Below, piece by piece: positions 6,865 to 13,377 of a stretch of DNA of 28,658 nucleotides. Source of the DNA: UBA7332 sp051648105. Its GTDB lineage: Bacteria; Bacteroidota; Bacteroidia; Bacteroidales; UBA7332. The notes under the pieces were generated by a model. That model ran no database searches. It was not told the DNA's origin and saw only the letters and a list, made by a program, of their open reading frames with translations. Location of the stretch: assembly GCA_051648105.1 (NCBI GenBank), contig JBOFEN010000095.1, positions 1 through 28,658 on the forward strand. Reading direction: 5' to 3'. Both the position numbers and the translations under genes were made by a program. Position 1 is the first letter of the stretch; every line of letters starts with the position of its first letter.

Positions 6865-6872
6865 CAAATATA
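6865..6872 (-). promoter_or_regulatory. Candidate -7 box TATATTTG of the antiporter gene
   Basis: On the minus strand TATATTTG matches the Bacteroidetes -7 consensus TAnnTTTG exactly and ends six bases before the ATG at 6858. No TTTG -33 element is seen 19-21 bases further upstream. If the box is used, the transcript would begin at or very near the start codon, so the mRNA would be leaderless or translation would start at a later Met. Confidence 0.35.
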
Positions 6873-6956
6873 GAAATAAACTTTCATCTTCTTATAATTT
6901 CCTTTCAGTGAATTTAGTTCATCTACAAAAGAGCTCGTTATGTAAAAAAAAAATAT

Positions 6957-6964
6957 TTACTTTG
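6957..6964 (+). promoter_or_regulatory. Candidate -7 box TTACTTTG for glyS
   Basis: TTACTTTG matches seven of eight positions of TAnnTTTG and lies about 90 bases before the glyS ATG, downstream of an A-rich tract. A convincing -33 TTTG is not visible, so support is limited to the box and its location between divergent genes. Confidence 0.35.
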
Positions 6965-7054
6965 CATCTTGTCCAAACTATTTGCTTTCGGACAGAACCA
7001 AAGAGTTAGCAATTTGGTTCTCTCAATGTGAAACATGTAACAGATCTCAACTAT

Positions 7055-8602
7055 ATGGCACAACAAGAAGATGTTTTCAAAAAAATAGTATCGCACGCTA
7101 AAGAGTACGGTTTTGTATTTCCTTCAAGTGAAATCTATGATGGATTAGCCGCAGTTTATGACTACGGACAGATGGGGGTTGAACTAAAAAACAATATCAA
7201 GAAGTACTGGTGGGATAGTATGGTACTACTCAACGACAATGTTGTTGGTATCGACTCTGCGATTTTCATGCACCCAACTATCTGGAAAGCTTCTGGGCAC
7301 GTTGATGCATTCAATGATCCATTGATTGATAATAAAGACTCGAAAAAGAGATATCGTGCAGATGTCCTTATCGAGGATCAAATACAGAAGTACGACGAGA
7401 AGATCAACAAAGAGGTAGAGAAAGCTGCTAAGAAGTTTGGTGCTAGCTTTGATGAGGCAATGTTTAGAGAGACAAATCCTCGTATTCAAGAGAACAAAGC
7501 AAAGCAAAAAGAGCTTCAAGATAGATTTGCTCAGGCTCTTAATGATTCAAACCTCGAAGAGCTTAGAAATATCATCCTAGATTACGAGATAGTTTGTCCT
7601 ATCAGTGGATCGAAAAACTGGACAGAGGTACGTCAATTTAACTTGATGTTCTCTACTGACATGGGTTCTACGGCTGACGGAGCAATGAAGGTTTACCTTC
7701 GTCCTGAGACAGCTCAAGGTATCTTTGTTAACTTCCTAAACGTTCAGAAGACAGGACGTATGAAGATTCCTTTCGGTATTGCTCAGATTGGTAAAGCATT
7801 CCGTAATGAGATCGTTGCTCGACAGTTCATCTTCCGTATGCGTGAGTTCGAACAGATGGAGCTTCAATTCTTTGTTAGACCAGGCGAGGAGCTTGAGTGG
7901 TTCGAGAAGTGGAAACAACTTCGTCTTAAGTGGCACAAAGCTCTTGGTTTTGACCAAAGCAAATATCGCTACCACGATCACGAGAAGCTAGCTCACTATG
8001 CTAATGCAGCTACGGATATTGAGTTCCAAATGCCTTTCGGCTTCAAAGAGGTTGAGGGTATTCACTCTCGTACAGACTTTGACCTTAGTAGTCACGAACA
8101 ACACTCTGGTAAAAAACTTCAATACTTTGACCCAGAGCTAAACAAATCATATGTTCCTTACGTTGTAGAGACATCAATCGGTGTTGACCGTATGTTCCTT
8201 TCTGTACTTGCTGCTTCTTACAATGAAGAGCAACTAGAGGGTGGAGACACTCGTACAGTATTGCGCATTCCTGCTGCTCTTGCACCAGTGAAGGTGGCTG
8301 TTATGCCTCTTACTAAGAAAGATGGTCTTCCAGAGAAAGCTCGTGCTATTATCGATGAATTGAAGTTCGACTTCAAGTGTCAATATGATGAGAAAGACTC
8401 TATTGGTAAGCGTTACCGTCGTCAAGACGCTATCGGTACTCCTTTCTGTATCACTGTTGACCACCAGACTCTAGAGGACAACACTGTAACTATCCGCCAC
8501 CGCGACACTATGGAGCAGGAGCGTGTAGCTATCGCTGAACTCTCAAGAATCATTGGAGACAAAGTGAGCATGAAGAATCTATTTAGAAAGATTACTGAAT
8601 AA
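7055..8602 (+). CDS. glyS: Glycyl-tRNA synthetase (dimeric class II type)
   Basis: The enzyme charges tRNA-Gly with glycine in the cytoplasm. It is the single-chain alpha2 class II form rather than the split alpha/beta form. The N-terminus DVFKKIVSHAKEYGFVFPSS with EIYDGLAAVYDYGQ is the family's first block. Motif 2 is in GKAFRNEIVARQFIFRMREF. Motif 3 is GVDRMFLSVL near residue 375. The anticodon-binding domain follows (ALAPVKVAVMPL to the end). The start is set at MAQQEDVF (515 residues), matching the usual N-terminus. A GTG at 7028 would add nine unlikely residues. It diverges from the antiporter, and a long hairpin follows its stop. Confidence 0.97.
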   Translation: MAQQEDVFKKIVSHAKEYGFVFPSSEIYDGLAAVYDYGQMGVELKNNIKKYWWDSMVLLNDNVVGIDSAIFMHPTIWKASGHVDAFNDPLIDNKDSKKRYRADVLIEDQIQKYDEKINKEVEKAAKKFGASFDEAMFRETNPRIQENKAKQKELQDRFAQALNDSNLEELRNIILDYEIVCPISGSKNWTEVRQFNLMFSTDMGSTADGAMKVYLRPETAQGIFVNFLNVQKTGRMKIPFGIAQIGKAFRNEIVARQFIFRMREFEQMELQFFVRPGEELEWFEKWKQLRLKWHKALGFDQSKYRYHDHEKLAHYANAATDIEFQMPFGFKEVEGIHSRTDFDLSSHEQHSGKKLQYFDPELNKSYVPYVVETSIGVDRMFLSVLAASYNEEQLEGGDTRTVLRIPAALAPVKVAVMPLTKKDGLPEKARAIIDELKFDFKCQYDEKDSIGKRYRRQDAIGTPFCITVDHQTLEDNTVTIRHRDTMEQERVAIAELSRIIGDKVSMKNLFRKITE

Positions 8603-8615
8603 GAAATAACAATAA

Positions 8616-8667
8616 ACGAAACGAGTGGTAAGGTGGGTCTCAAAACTCATCTTGTTGCTCGTTCCGT
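8616..8667 (+). terminator. 23-bp wobble-rich hairpin between glyS and the lemA-family gene
   Basis: The arms 8616-8638 and 8645-8667 pair at 22 of 23 positions around a CTCAAA loop. About eight of these pairs are G-U on the plus strand and would be mismatches on the other strand, so the fold is a plus-strand RNA structure. It begins 13 bases past the glyS stop and ends 23 bases before the next ATG. There is no T-run after it, so it may be an attenuator, a processing site or an mRNA-stabilising structure instead of a standard terminator. Confidence 0.5.
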
Positions 8668-8690
8668 GCTTAAATCAAACTTTATCTACT

Positions 8691-9296
8691 ATGAAATCAA
8701 AAGGTTGTATGATAGGAGCCGTAGTTGGTGCTATACTCCTAATCGCTGTAATAGCTATTGTTAGCTGGGGTGTATCGGCTTATAATGGTATGGTTACTGC
8801 ACAAGAGGGTGTGACTTCTCAATGGTCAAACGTTGAAAACCAATACCAACGTCGTGCTGACCTTATTCCAAACCTTGTAAATACAGTTAAAGGTTATGCT
8901 TCGCATGAAAACTCAACCCTTGAGGCTGTAGTTAGCGCAAGAGCAAAAGCAACACAGATAACTGTTGATCCAAACAAACTAGATGCTGCATCAATGCAGA
9001 AGTATCAAGAGGCTCAAGGTCAATTATCACAGGCTCTTGGTCGTCTTCTAATGGTGACAGAGAACTATCCAGACCTTAAAGCGAATCAAAACTTCCTAGA
9101 GCTTCAATCTCAACTTGAGGGTACAGAGAATAGAATCTCAACAGAGAGAATGCGCTTTAATGATACTGCTAAGGCATTCAATACAATGATCAGACAGTTC
9201 CCTAAAAGTATTCTTGCAGGTATGTTTGGATTCGAATCAAAAGCATATTTCCAAGCTGATGCTGCTGCTCAGAATGCACCTAAAGTAGAGTTTTAA
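8691..9296 (+). CDS. lemA: LemA family protein
   Basis: LemA proteins are membrane-anchored helical proteins of uncertain function. The 201-residue product begins MKSKGCMIGAVVGAILLI, has one N-terminal membrane segment (about 7-28), then the characteristic VSWGVSAYNGMVTAQEGV and WSNVENQYQRRADLIPNLV block. Further conserved pieces are EAVVSARAKA, LSQALGRLLMVTENYPDLKAN and RFNDTAKAFNTMIRQFP. The start is at the ATG at 8691. An in-frame ATG at 8625 lies inside the preceding hairpin and gives an unlikely leader. The usual neighbour, a TPM-domain (YgcG-like) gene, is absent. The next gene, an FKBP lipoprotein, follows after 20 bases, so they are probably one transcript. Confidence 0.93.
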   Translation: MKSKGCMIGAVVGAILLIAVIAIVSWGVSAYNGMVTAQEGVTSQWSNVENQYQRRADLIPNLVNTVKGYASHENSTLEAVVSARAKATQITVDPNKLDAASMQKYQEAQGQLSQALGRLLMVTENYPDLKANQNFLELQSQLEGTENRISTERMRFNDTAKAFNTMIRQFPKSILAGMFGFESKAYFQADAAAQNAPKVEF

Positions 9297-9316
9297 TAAC
9301 AGTCTAAACATACATA

Positions 9317-9886
9317 ATGAGAAAGATATATAGCATATTACTATTGATTATTGCAATTACATCATCAACCCTTACATCTTGTCTTGATTCAGAAGATCCA
9401 AACGCTGTTTACTACGAATGGAAAGAGCTAAATGAGACATTCTTCAATAATAAAAGAGATAGTATTGCATTTGATAACGGATATGAGGAGATAGAGATTC
9501 CAACCAATCATGGGGGTGGATCTATTCTTCGTAAAGTAATTAAGAGTGGGGAAGGGAGTGTATCTCCAATATATACAGACAAAGTAAAGACGCACTATAC
9601 AGGAACACTCTACACTGGTGCTCAGTTTGATACATCATACTCTATTACATCTGTTAATGGAGTTGAACTTACCGAGGAGGAGCTTTACTTATATAATACG
9701 CCACTTCAGTTTGGTGTTAATGAAGTTATCGTTGGATGGACAGAGGCTCTACAACTTATGCACGTTGGTGATAAGTGGGAGGTGATTATACCTTGGGGTC
9801 TTGGTTATGGAAACAGTGGTAGTGGTACCATTCCTCCATTCTCAACGCTTATATTTGAAATTGAACTGATGGAGATAGTTGAGTAA
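9317..9886 (+). CDS. FKBP-type peptidyl-prolyl isomerase, lipoprotein
   Basis: It is predicted to speed cis-trans isomerisation of proline bonds in proteins outside the cytoplasm. The N-terminus is a lipoprotein signal ending LTSC (Cys22), so the mature protein is lipid-anchored. A linker of about 50 residues precedes the FKBP domain (about 70-189), marked by VKTHYTGTLYTGAQFDTSY, VIVGWTEALQLMHVGDKWEVIIPWGLGYG and PPFSTLIFEIELM. These include the Asp, Val-Ile and Trp-type active-site positions of the family. At 189 residues it is a small single-domain FKBP without the long dimerisation domain of FkpA. It lies between the lemA-family gene (20-base gap) and mnmE (30-base gap), probably in one operon. 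Confidence 0.93.
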   Translation: MRKIYSILLLIIAITSSTLTSCLDSEDPNAVYYEWKELNETFFNNKRDSIAFDNGYEEIEIPTNHGGGSILRKVIKSGEGSVSPIYTDKVKTHYTGTLYTGAQFDTSYSITSVNGVELTEEELYLYNTPLQFGVNEVIVGWTEALQLMHVGDKWEVIIPWGLGYGNSGSGTIPPFSTLIFEIELMEIVE

Positions 9887-9916
9887 TCGGCTATCCTATC
9901 TCTTGCAAACTGCAAT

Positions 9917-11320
9917 ATGTACACAACAGAAACTATCTGCGCCGTTTCAACAGCTCCGGGTGTTGGCGGCGTAGCCATTATTAGAGTATCTGGAGGAGAG
10001 GCAATAGAGATCTGTAATAAGATCTTCAGACCAATGAATCAGAAGAGGGAGCTACTAACTCAGAAGCCATACACCTTAAGTTATGGATCAATCAGACGAG
10101 GTGAGGAGCTTATCGACGATGTTGTCGTCTCTCTTTTCAAAGGTCCAAACTCCTTCACAGGCGAGGATACAATAGAGATATCGTGTCACGGATCTATTTA
10201 TATACAACAGCAAATACTCCAACTTCTTGTTGAGAATGGAGCACGAACAGCCCTTCCGGGTGAGTTCACTCAGCGCTCTTTCCTCAATGGTAAGATGGAC
10301 CTCTCACAGGCAGAAGCAGTAGCCGATCTAATCGCTTCTACATCTGCTGCAACACACAGACTAGCTGTCTCTCAGATGAGAGGTGGGTTTTCCAATGAGC
10401 TAACTAAACTTCGTCTCGAGCTTCTTAACTTCACCTCACTTATTGAGTTAGAGTTAGATTTCAGCGAAGAGGAGGTAGAGTTTGCCGACAGATCGCAGCT
10501 TCACAATCTAGCCTCTTCAATAGAGAAGCTAATAAGTAAGCTAGCCGACTCATTTAGCGTTGGTAATGCCATCAAGAATGGTGTTCCAGTTGCAATTATC
10601 GGTGAGACAAACGCTGGTAAGTCAACTCTCCTTAATGCTCTTCTTAATGAGGAGAAGGCTATCGTCTCAGATATACACGGTACAACGCGTGACGTAATCG
10701 AGGATACTATCAATATACATGGTGTAACCTTCAGATTCATCGACACAGCTGGTATACGCGAAACATCCGACACGATAGAGAGCATTGGTATACAGCGCTC
10801 ATTCGACAAGATGCAACAAGCCTCTATAGTTCTTTGGATGATAGATGCAACAACAGACCTTGAGTCCCTAAACCAACTGGGTGATAGAATACTTGAGATT
10901 ATTGACCAAAAGAGGCTAATAACCATCTTCAATAAGTCAGATCTTATCGCTCAGCATGAGCTAGAGCTCAAAGCTAAAGAGTTGTCAGAAAGACTATCTA
11001 AGGATATTAACCCAATCTTCATCTCGGCTCGTGATAACCACAACATATCACAGCTCGAAGAGAAGCTTATTGAGGCATCACAGATCCCAGACATAGGTCA
11101 AAACGATGTGATCGTAACCAACATCAGACACTACGAAGCTCTAACCAATGCACGCAAAGCAATTGAGAGAGTAATCCAAGGATTAGATAGCCGCATATCA
11201 GGCGACTTCCTATCTCAAGACATTCGTGAGTGTATGCACTACCTAGGCGAGATCACAGGCAATATATCTACCGACGATATACTAGGAAATATCTTCAAGA
11301 ATTTCTGTATCGGGAAGTAG
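9917..11320 (+). CDS. mnmE: tRNA modification GTPase MnmE
   Basis: MnmE works with MnmG to install the carboxymethylaminomethyl (or related) group on wobble U34 of several tRNAs, using GTP and a folate one-carbon unit. The 467-residue protein has the N-terminal folate-binding domain (about 1-120, with GPNSFTGEDTIEISCHG and ALPGEFTQRSFLNGKMDL) and a helical domain. Inserted in the latter is a G domain with the P-loop GETNAGKS (229-236), DTAGIRET (G3) and NKSD (G4). The C-terminus ends FCIGK with the catalytic Cys464. The P-loop has TNA where many homologues have PNV or PNA. A clear terminator follows, making it the last gene of this run. Confidence 0.97.
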   Translation: MYTTETICAVSTAPGVGGVAIIRVSGGEAIEICNKIFRPMNQKRELLTQKPYTLSYGSIRRGEELIDDVVVSLFKGPNSFTGEDTIEISCHGSIYIQQQILQLLVENGARTALPGEFTQRSFLNGKMDLSQAEAVADLIASTSAATHRLAVSQMRGGFSNELTKLRLELLNFTSLIELELDFSEEEVEFADRSQLHNLASSIEKLISKLADSFSVGNAIKNGVPVAIIGETNAGKSTLLNALLNEEKAIVSDIHGTTRDVIEDTINIHGVTFRFIDTAGIRETSDTIESIGIQRSFDKMQQASIVLWMIDATTDLESLNQLGDRILEIIDQKRLITIFNKSDLIAQHELELKAKELSERLSKDINPIFISARDNHNISQLEEKLIEASQIPDIGQNDVIVTNIRHYEALTNARKAIERVIQGLDSRISGDFLSQDIRECMHYLGEITGNISTDDILGNIFKNFCIGK

Positions 11321-11344
11321 ATAGTCATTAAAATAATATTTTCG

Positions 11345-11391
11345 AGGTCTAAATCAAACTCCATATAAGGATGGTTTGGTTTAGACCTTTT
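11345..11391 (+). terminator. Terminator after mnmE
   Basis: AGGTCTAAATCAAA (from 11345) pairs with TTTGGTTTAGACCT (to 11388), including one T-G wobble valid on the plus strand, with an inner CCAT/ATGG stem. The run TTTTCTATTT follows. It lies 24 bases past the mnmE stop. Confidence 0.82.
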
Positions 11392-11426
11392 CTATTTACT
11401 CTCCTTTACGAATATATTTGTAAATA

Positions 11427-12158
11427 CTATTTTGGGTTTACAATGCAAGCCTCAAAGTTTTCATAATATGTTCTTCCTATTGGTAAGCTATTTGTACAGT
11501 TTATTATCTTAACCTGCTTTCTGTTATAGTTTACTATTTTATCCCTAGAAACTACATATGACTTGTGTATTCTTAAGAATCTATCTTTGGGAAGTAATTT
11601 TAAAATAGCTTTCAAGTTCATTAGAGATAATATACTTCGACCACTTGATATATATATTTTCACATAGCTATCCATAGCTTCTATATAAAGTATTGAATCA
11701 ATAATGATAGGTGTATTTTTATACTCTACTTTGACAACAATACTTTCTTGTATATCTATATTACTATTATCAGAAGTGCTTTTTGAAGCAAGAGTATTTA
11801 ATGCTATATTCTCTTTTACTTTTAGGATTGCCTTTTCAAATCGTTCAAATGAGAAAGGTTTTAATAAATAGTCTGTTGCCTCAAGTTCAAAACCATCAAT
11901 AGCGAAATTTGCATGTGCTGTGGTGAATATTATATAACATTCTATTGGTAATTCTTTAGCTAAGTCTAATCCAGATATATCTGGCATTTCAATATCTAGT
12001 AAAACAATATTGGGGATTGTTTCCTTAACTCTTAATGTTCCTTTTACAGGGTCGTTATATGTTTCTAAATTAAGATATTCTATGCGATTGCAGAAATTCT
12101 CAATAATATTTAGAGCTATTGGTTCATCGTCTATAGCTATACAATTTAATTTCATCAA
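11427..12158 (-). CDS. LytTR-family response regulator
   Basis: This is a transcription regulator with a receiver domain (about 1-120) and a LytTR DNA-binding domain (about 140-238). The receiver has the acidic pair at residues 10-11, the phospho-acceptor Asp55 in VLLDIEMPD, Thr79 in IFTTAH and Lys99 in LLKPF, so phosphorylation chemistry looks intact. The C-terminal part has YIEAMDSYVKIYI and FLRIHKSYVV, the typical LytTR strands. The start overlaps the stop of the kinase gene by four bases (ATGA), so it is translated with its partner. The nearest plausible target is the divergent receptor gene at 13378, where two 21-bp-spaced repeats lie. Targets beyond that are unknown. Confidence 0.94.
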   Translation of the reverse strand: MMKLNCIAIDDEPIALNIIENFCNRIEYLNLETYNDPVKGTLRVKETIPNIVLLDIEMPDISGLDLAKELPIECYIIFTTAHANFAIDGFELEATDYLLKPFSFERFEKAILKVKENIALNTLASKSTSDNSNIDIQESIVVKVEYKNTPIIIDSILYIEAMDSYVKIYISSGRSILSLMNLKAILKLLPKDRFLRIHKSYVVSRDKIVNYNRKQVKIINCTNSLPIGRTYYENFEACIVNPK

Positions 12159-13168
12159 TTAATTAGTTTAAGTTGAAGTTTTACATAGTACATTTGATTC
12201 TCCTCCCGAATATCCAATTTGTAATTATTGGGATATATGCTTTTAAGTCTTTTCTTGCAATTATCAATTCCAATCCCCTTATTCTCTACATTCAACGATT
12301 TGTAGTTCTTATTTATGGATTCAAAAATTAGTTCGTCATTTCTTACCTCAATGTTTATTTTTATCAAACAATCCTCCTTTACAGATATCCCATATTTAAA
12401 TGTATTCTCTATGAATGTAATTAATATCATAGGTGCAATAAGAATACTTCCATTATCATAACTATTATTATAGTCAACCTGAACATTAGATGGTAAACGA
12501 AATTTTTGTAGATCTATGTAATCTTTTATATAAACAAATTCATTCTCAAGCGGAATTTTCTCCTTTGATGCATCATTGTACATATAGTGAAGGATATCAG
12601 TTATTTTAACTAGGACATTCTCTGCTTTATTAGACTTGTTGATAATAAGACCATAAAGGGTATTTAATGTGTTGAAAAGAAAATGAGGATTAATCTGAGC
12701 TCTATATAGAGCTAGTTCAGCTTTGTTTTTTTCTATCTCAATAGACTGTTTTTCCAAGGTCCTTTTATAGAATTCATGTAGAATACTAGTAATAATACTG
12801 AACATCATTACAACTATATACAGGAACCAAACAAATTGCTTTCTCATATTTATTATTCCCTTTATCTTCTTGGATTCCATTACCTCTTGAGGTAAACCTG
12901 TGATAGGGAATTTAATTAAAAACGAGATAGCCAAAGTAATTCCAGCTAAACAAAGAAAATACAGTACTATTTTTTTGTTAAATAATAGTTTGGGTACTAG
13001 TATTCTACTATTGATAAAGTATGTACTGTATAAGGATATTATTAGTATGGGGATGAAATATACATTTCTACTTATCCATTTATCTGAACTTGGGATTAAA
13101 AAAAGAATAATCGGGACAAAACAAAAGCAGAAGAAAATCTCCAGGATTTCTAAATTCTTATTTTTCAT
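12155..13168 (-). CDS. LytS/YehU-type sensor histidine kinase
   Basis: This integral inner-membrane kinase is the partner of the LytTR regulator. It has four hydrophobic segments (about 9-26, 36-52, 67-85 and 112-131) with only short loops, so no large external sensor domain. A coiled linker then leads to the His_kinase motif ALYRAQINPHFLFNTLNTLY, with the phospho-acceptor His162. The C-terminal ATPase domain has the N-box FIENTFKYG and the G-box GIGIDNCKKRL. The 337-residue length is normal for this Bacteroidota family. A good -33/-7 promoter lies 29 bases upstream. The signal is unknown: it may sense the membrane state or a small ligand. Confidence 0.93.
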   Translation of the reverse strand: MKNKNLEILEIFFCFCFVPIILFLIPSSDKWISRNVYFIPILIISLYSTYFINSRILVPKLLFNKKIVLYFLCLAGITLAISFLIKFPITGLPQEVMESKKIKGIINMRKQFVWFLYIVVMMFSIITSILHEFYKRTLEKQSIEIEKNKAELALYRAQINPHFLFNTLNTLYGLIINKSNKAENVLVKITDILHYMYNDASKEKIPLENEFVYIKDYIDLQKFRLPSNVQVDYNNSYDNGSILIAPMILITFIENTFKYGISVKEDCLIKINIEVRNDELIFESINKNYKSLNVENKGIGIDNCKKRLKSIYPNNYKLDIREENQMYYVKLQLKLIN

Positions 13169-13196
13169 TATTAGATATTATAAGCTTTTAAGTTGG

Positions 13197-13228
13197 CAAA
13201 AGTACTTCTGCTAATTTAATAAACCAAA
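13197..13228 (-). promoter_or_regulatory. Promoter of the kinase-regulator operon
   Basis: On the minus strand TTTG (13228-13225) and TACTTTTG (13204-13197) are separated by exactly 20 bases, matching the Bacteroides -33 TTTG and -7 TAnnTTTG elements and their usual 19-21 bp spacing. The expected start site would be near 13190, giving a leader of about 20 bases before the kinase ATG at 13168. This is the best-formed promoter in the window. Confidence 0.72.
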
Positions 13229-13267
13229 TATCTTACGTTTGATTAATGTCGATATTAGAATAGGTTG

Positions 13268-13298
13268 TGTAGTTCACGAATACATTTTTGTCGTTTAC
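13268..13298 (+). promoter_or_regulatory. Candidate LytTR operator: two TGTnGTTnAC direct repeats
   Basis: TGTAGTTCAC (13268-13277) and TGTCGTTTAC (13289-13298) are direct repeats with a 21-bp period, two helical turns. LytTR regulators generally bind paired direct repeats of about 9-10 bp with this kind of spacing. The site lies between the divergent LytTR system and the receptor gene, 80 bases before the receptor ATG. A weak -7-like TAATATTG follows at 13342-13349. Binding is inferred only from pattern and place. Confidence 0.45.
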
Positions 13299-13377
13299 AA
13301 CTACTCTCTTTTACTAATTAGGCTATGTTATTTTACTGCCTTAATATTGCATTAGATAATAACCCAATTCTAATATA

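Noticed and set aside
7028..7054. GTG start for glyS
   Set aside because: It adds nine residues not expected in the family. The ATG at 7055 matches the usual N-terminus.
10501..10932. 143-codon minus-strand frame inside mnmE
   Set aside because: It lies opposite the conserved G domain and its composition mirrors that gene, so it is a shadow.
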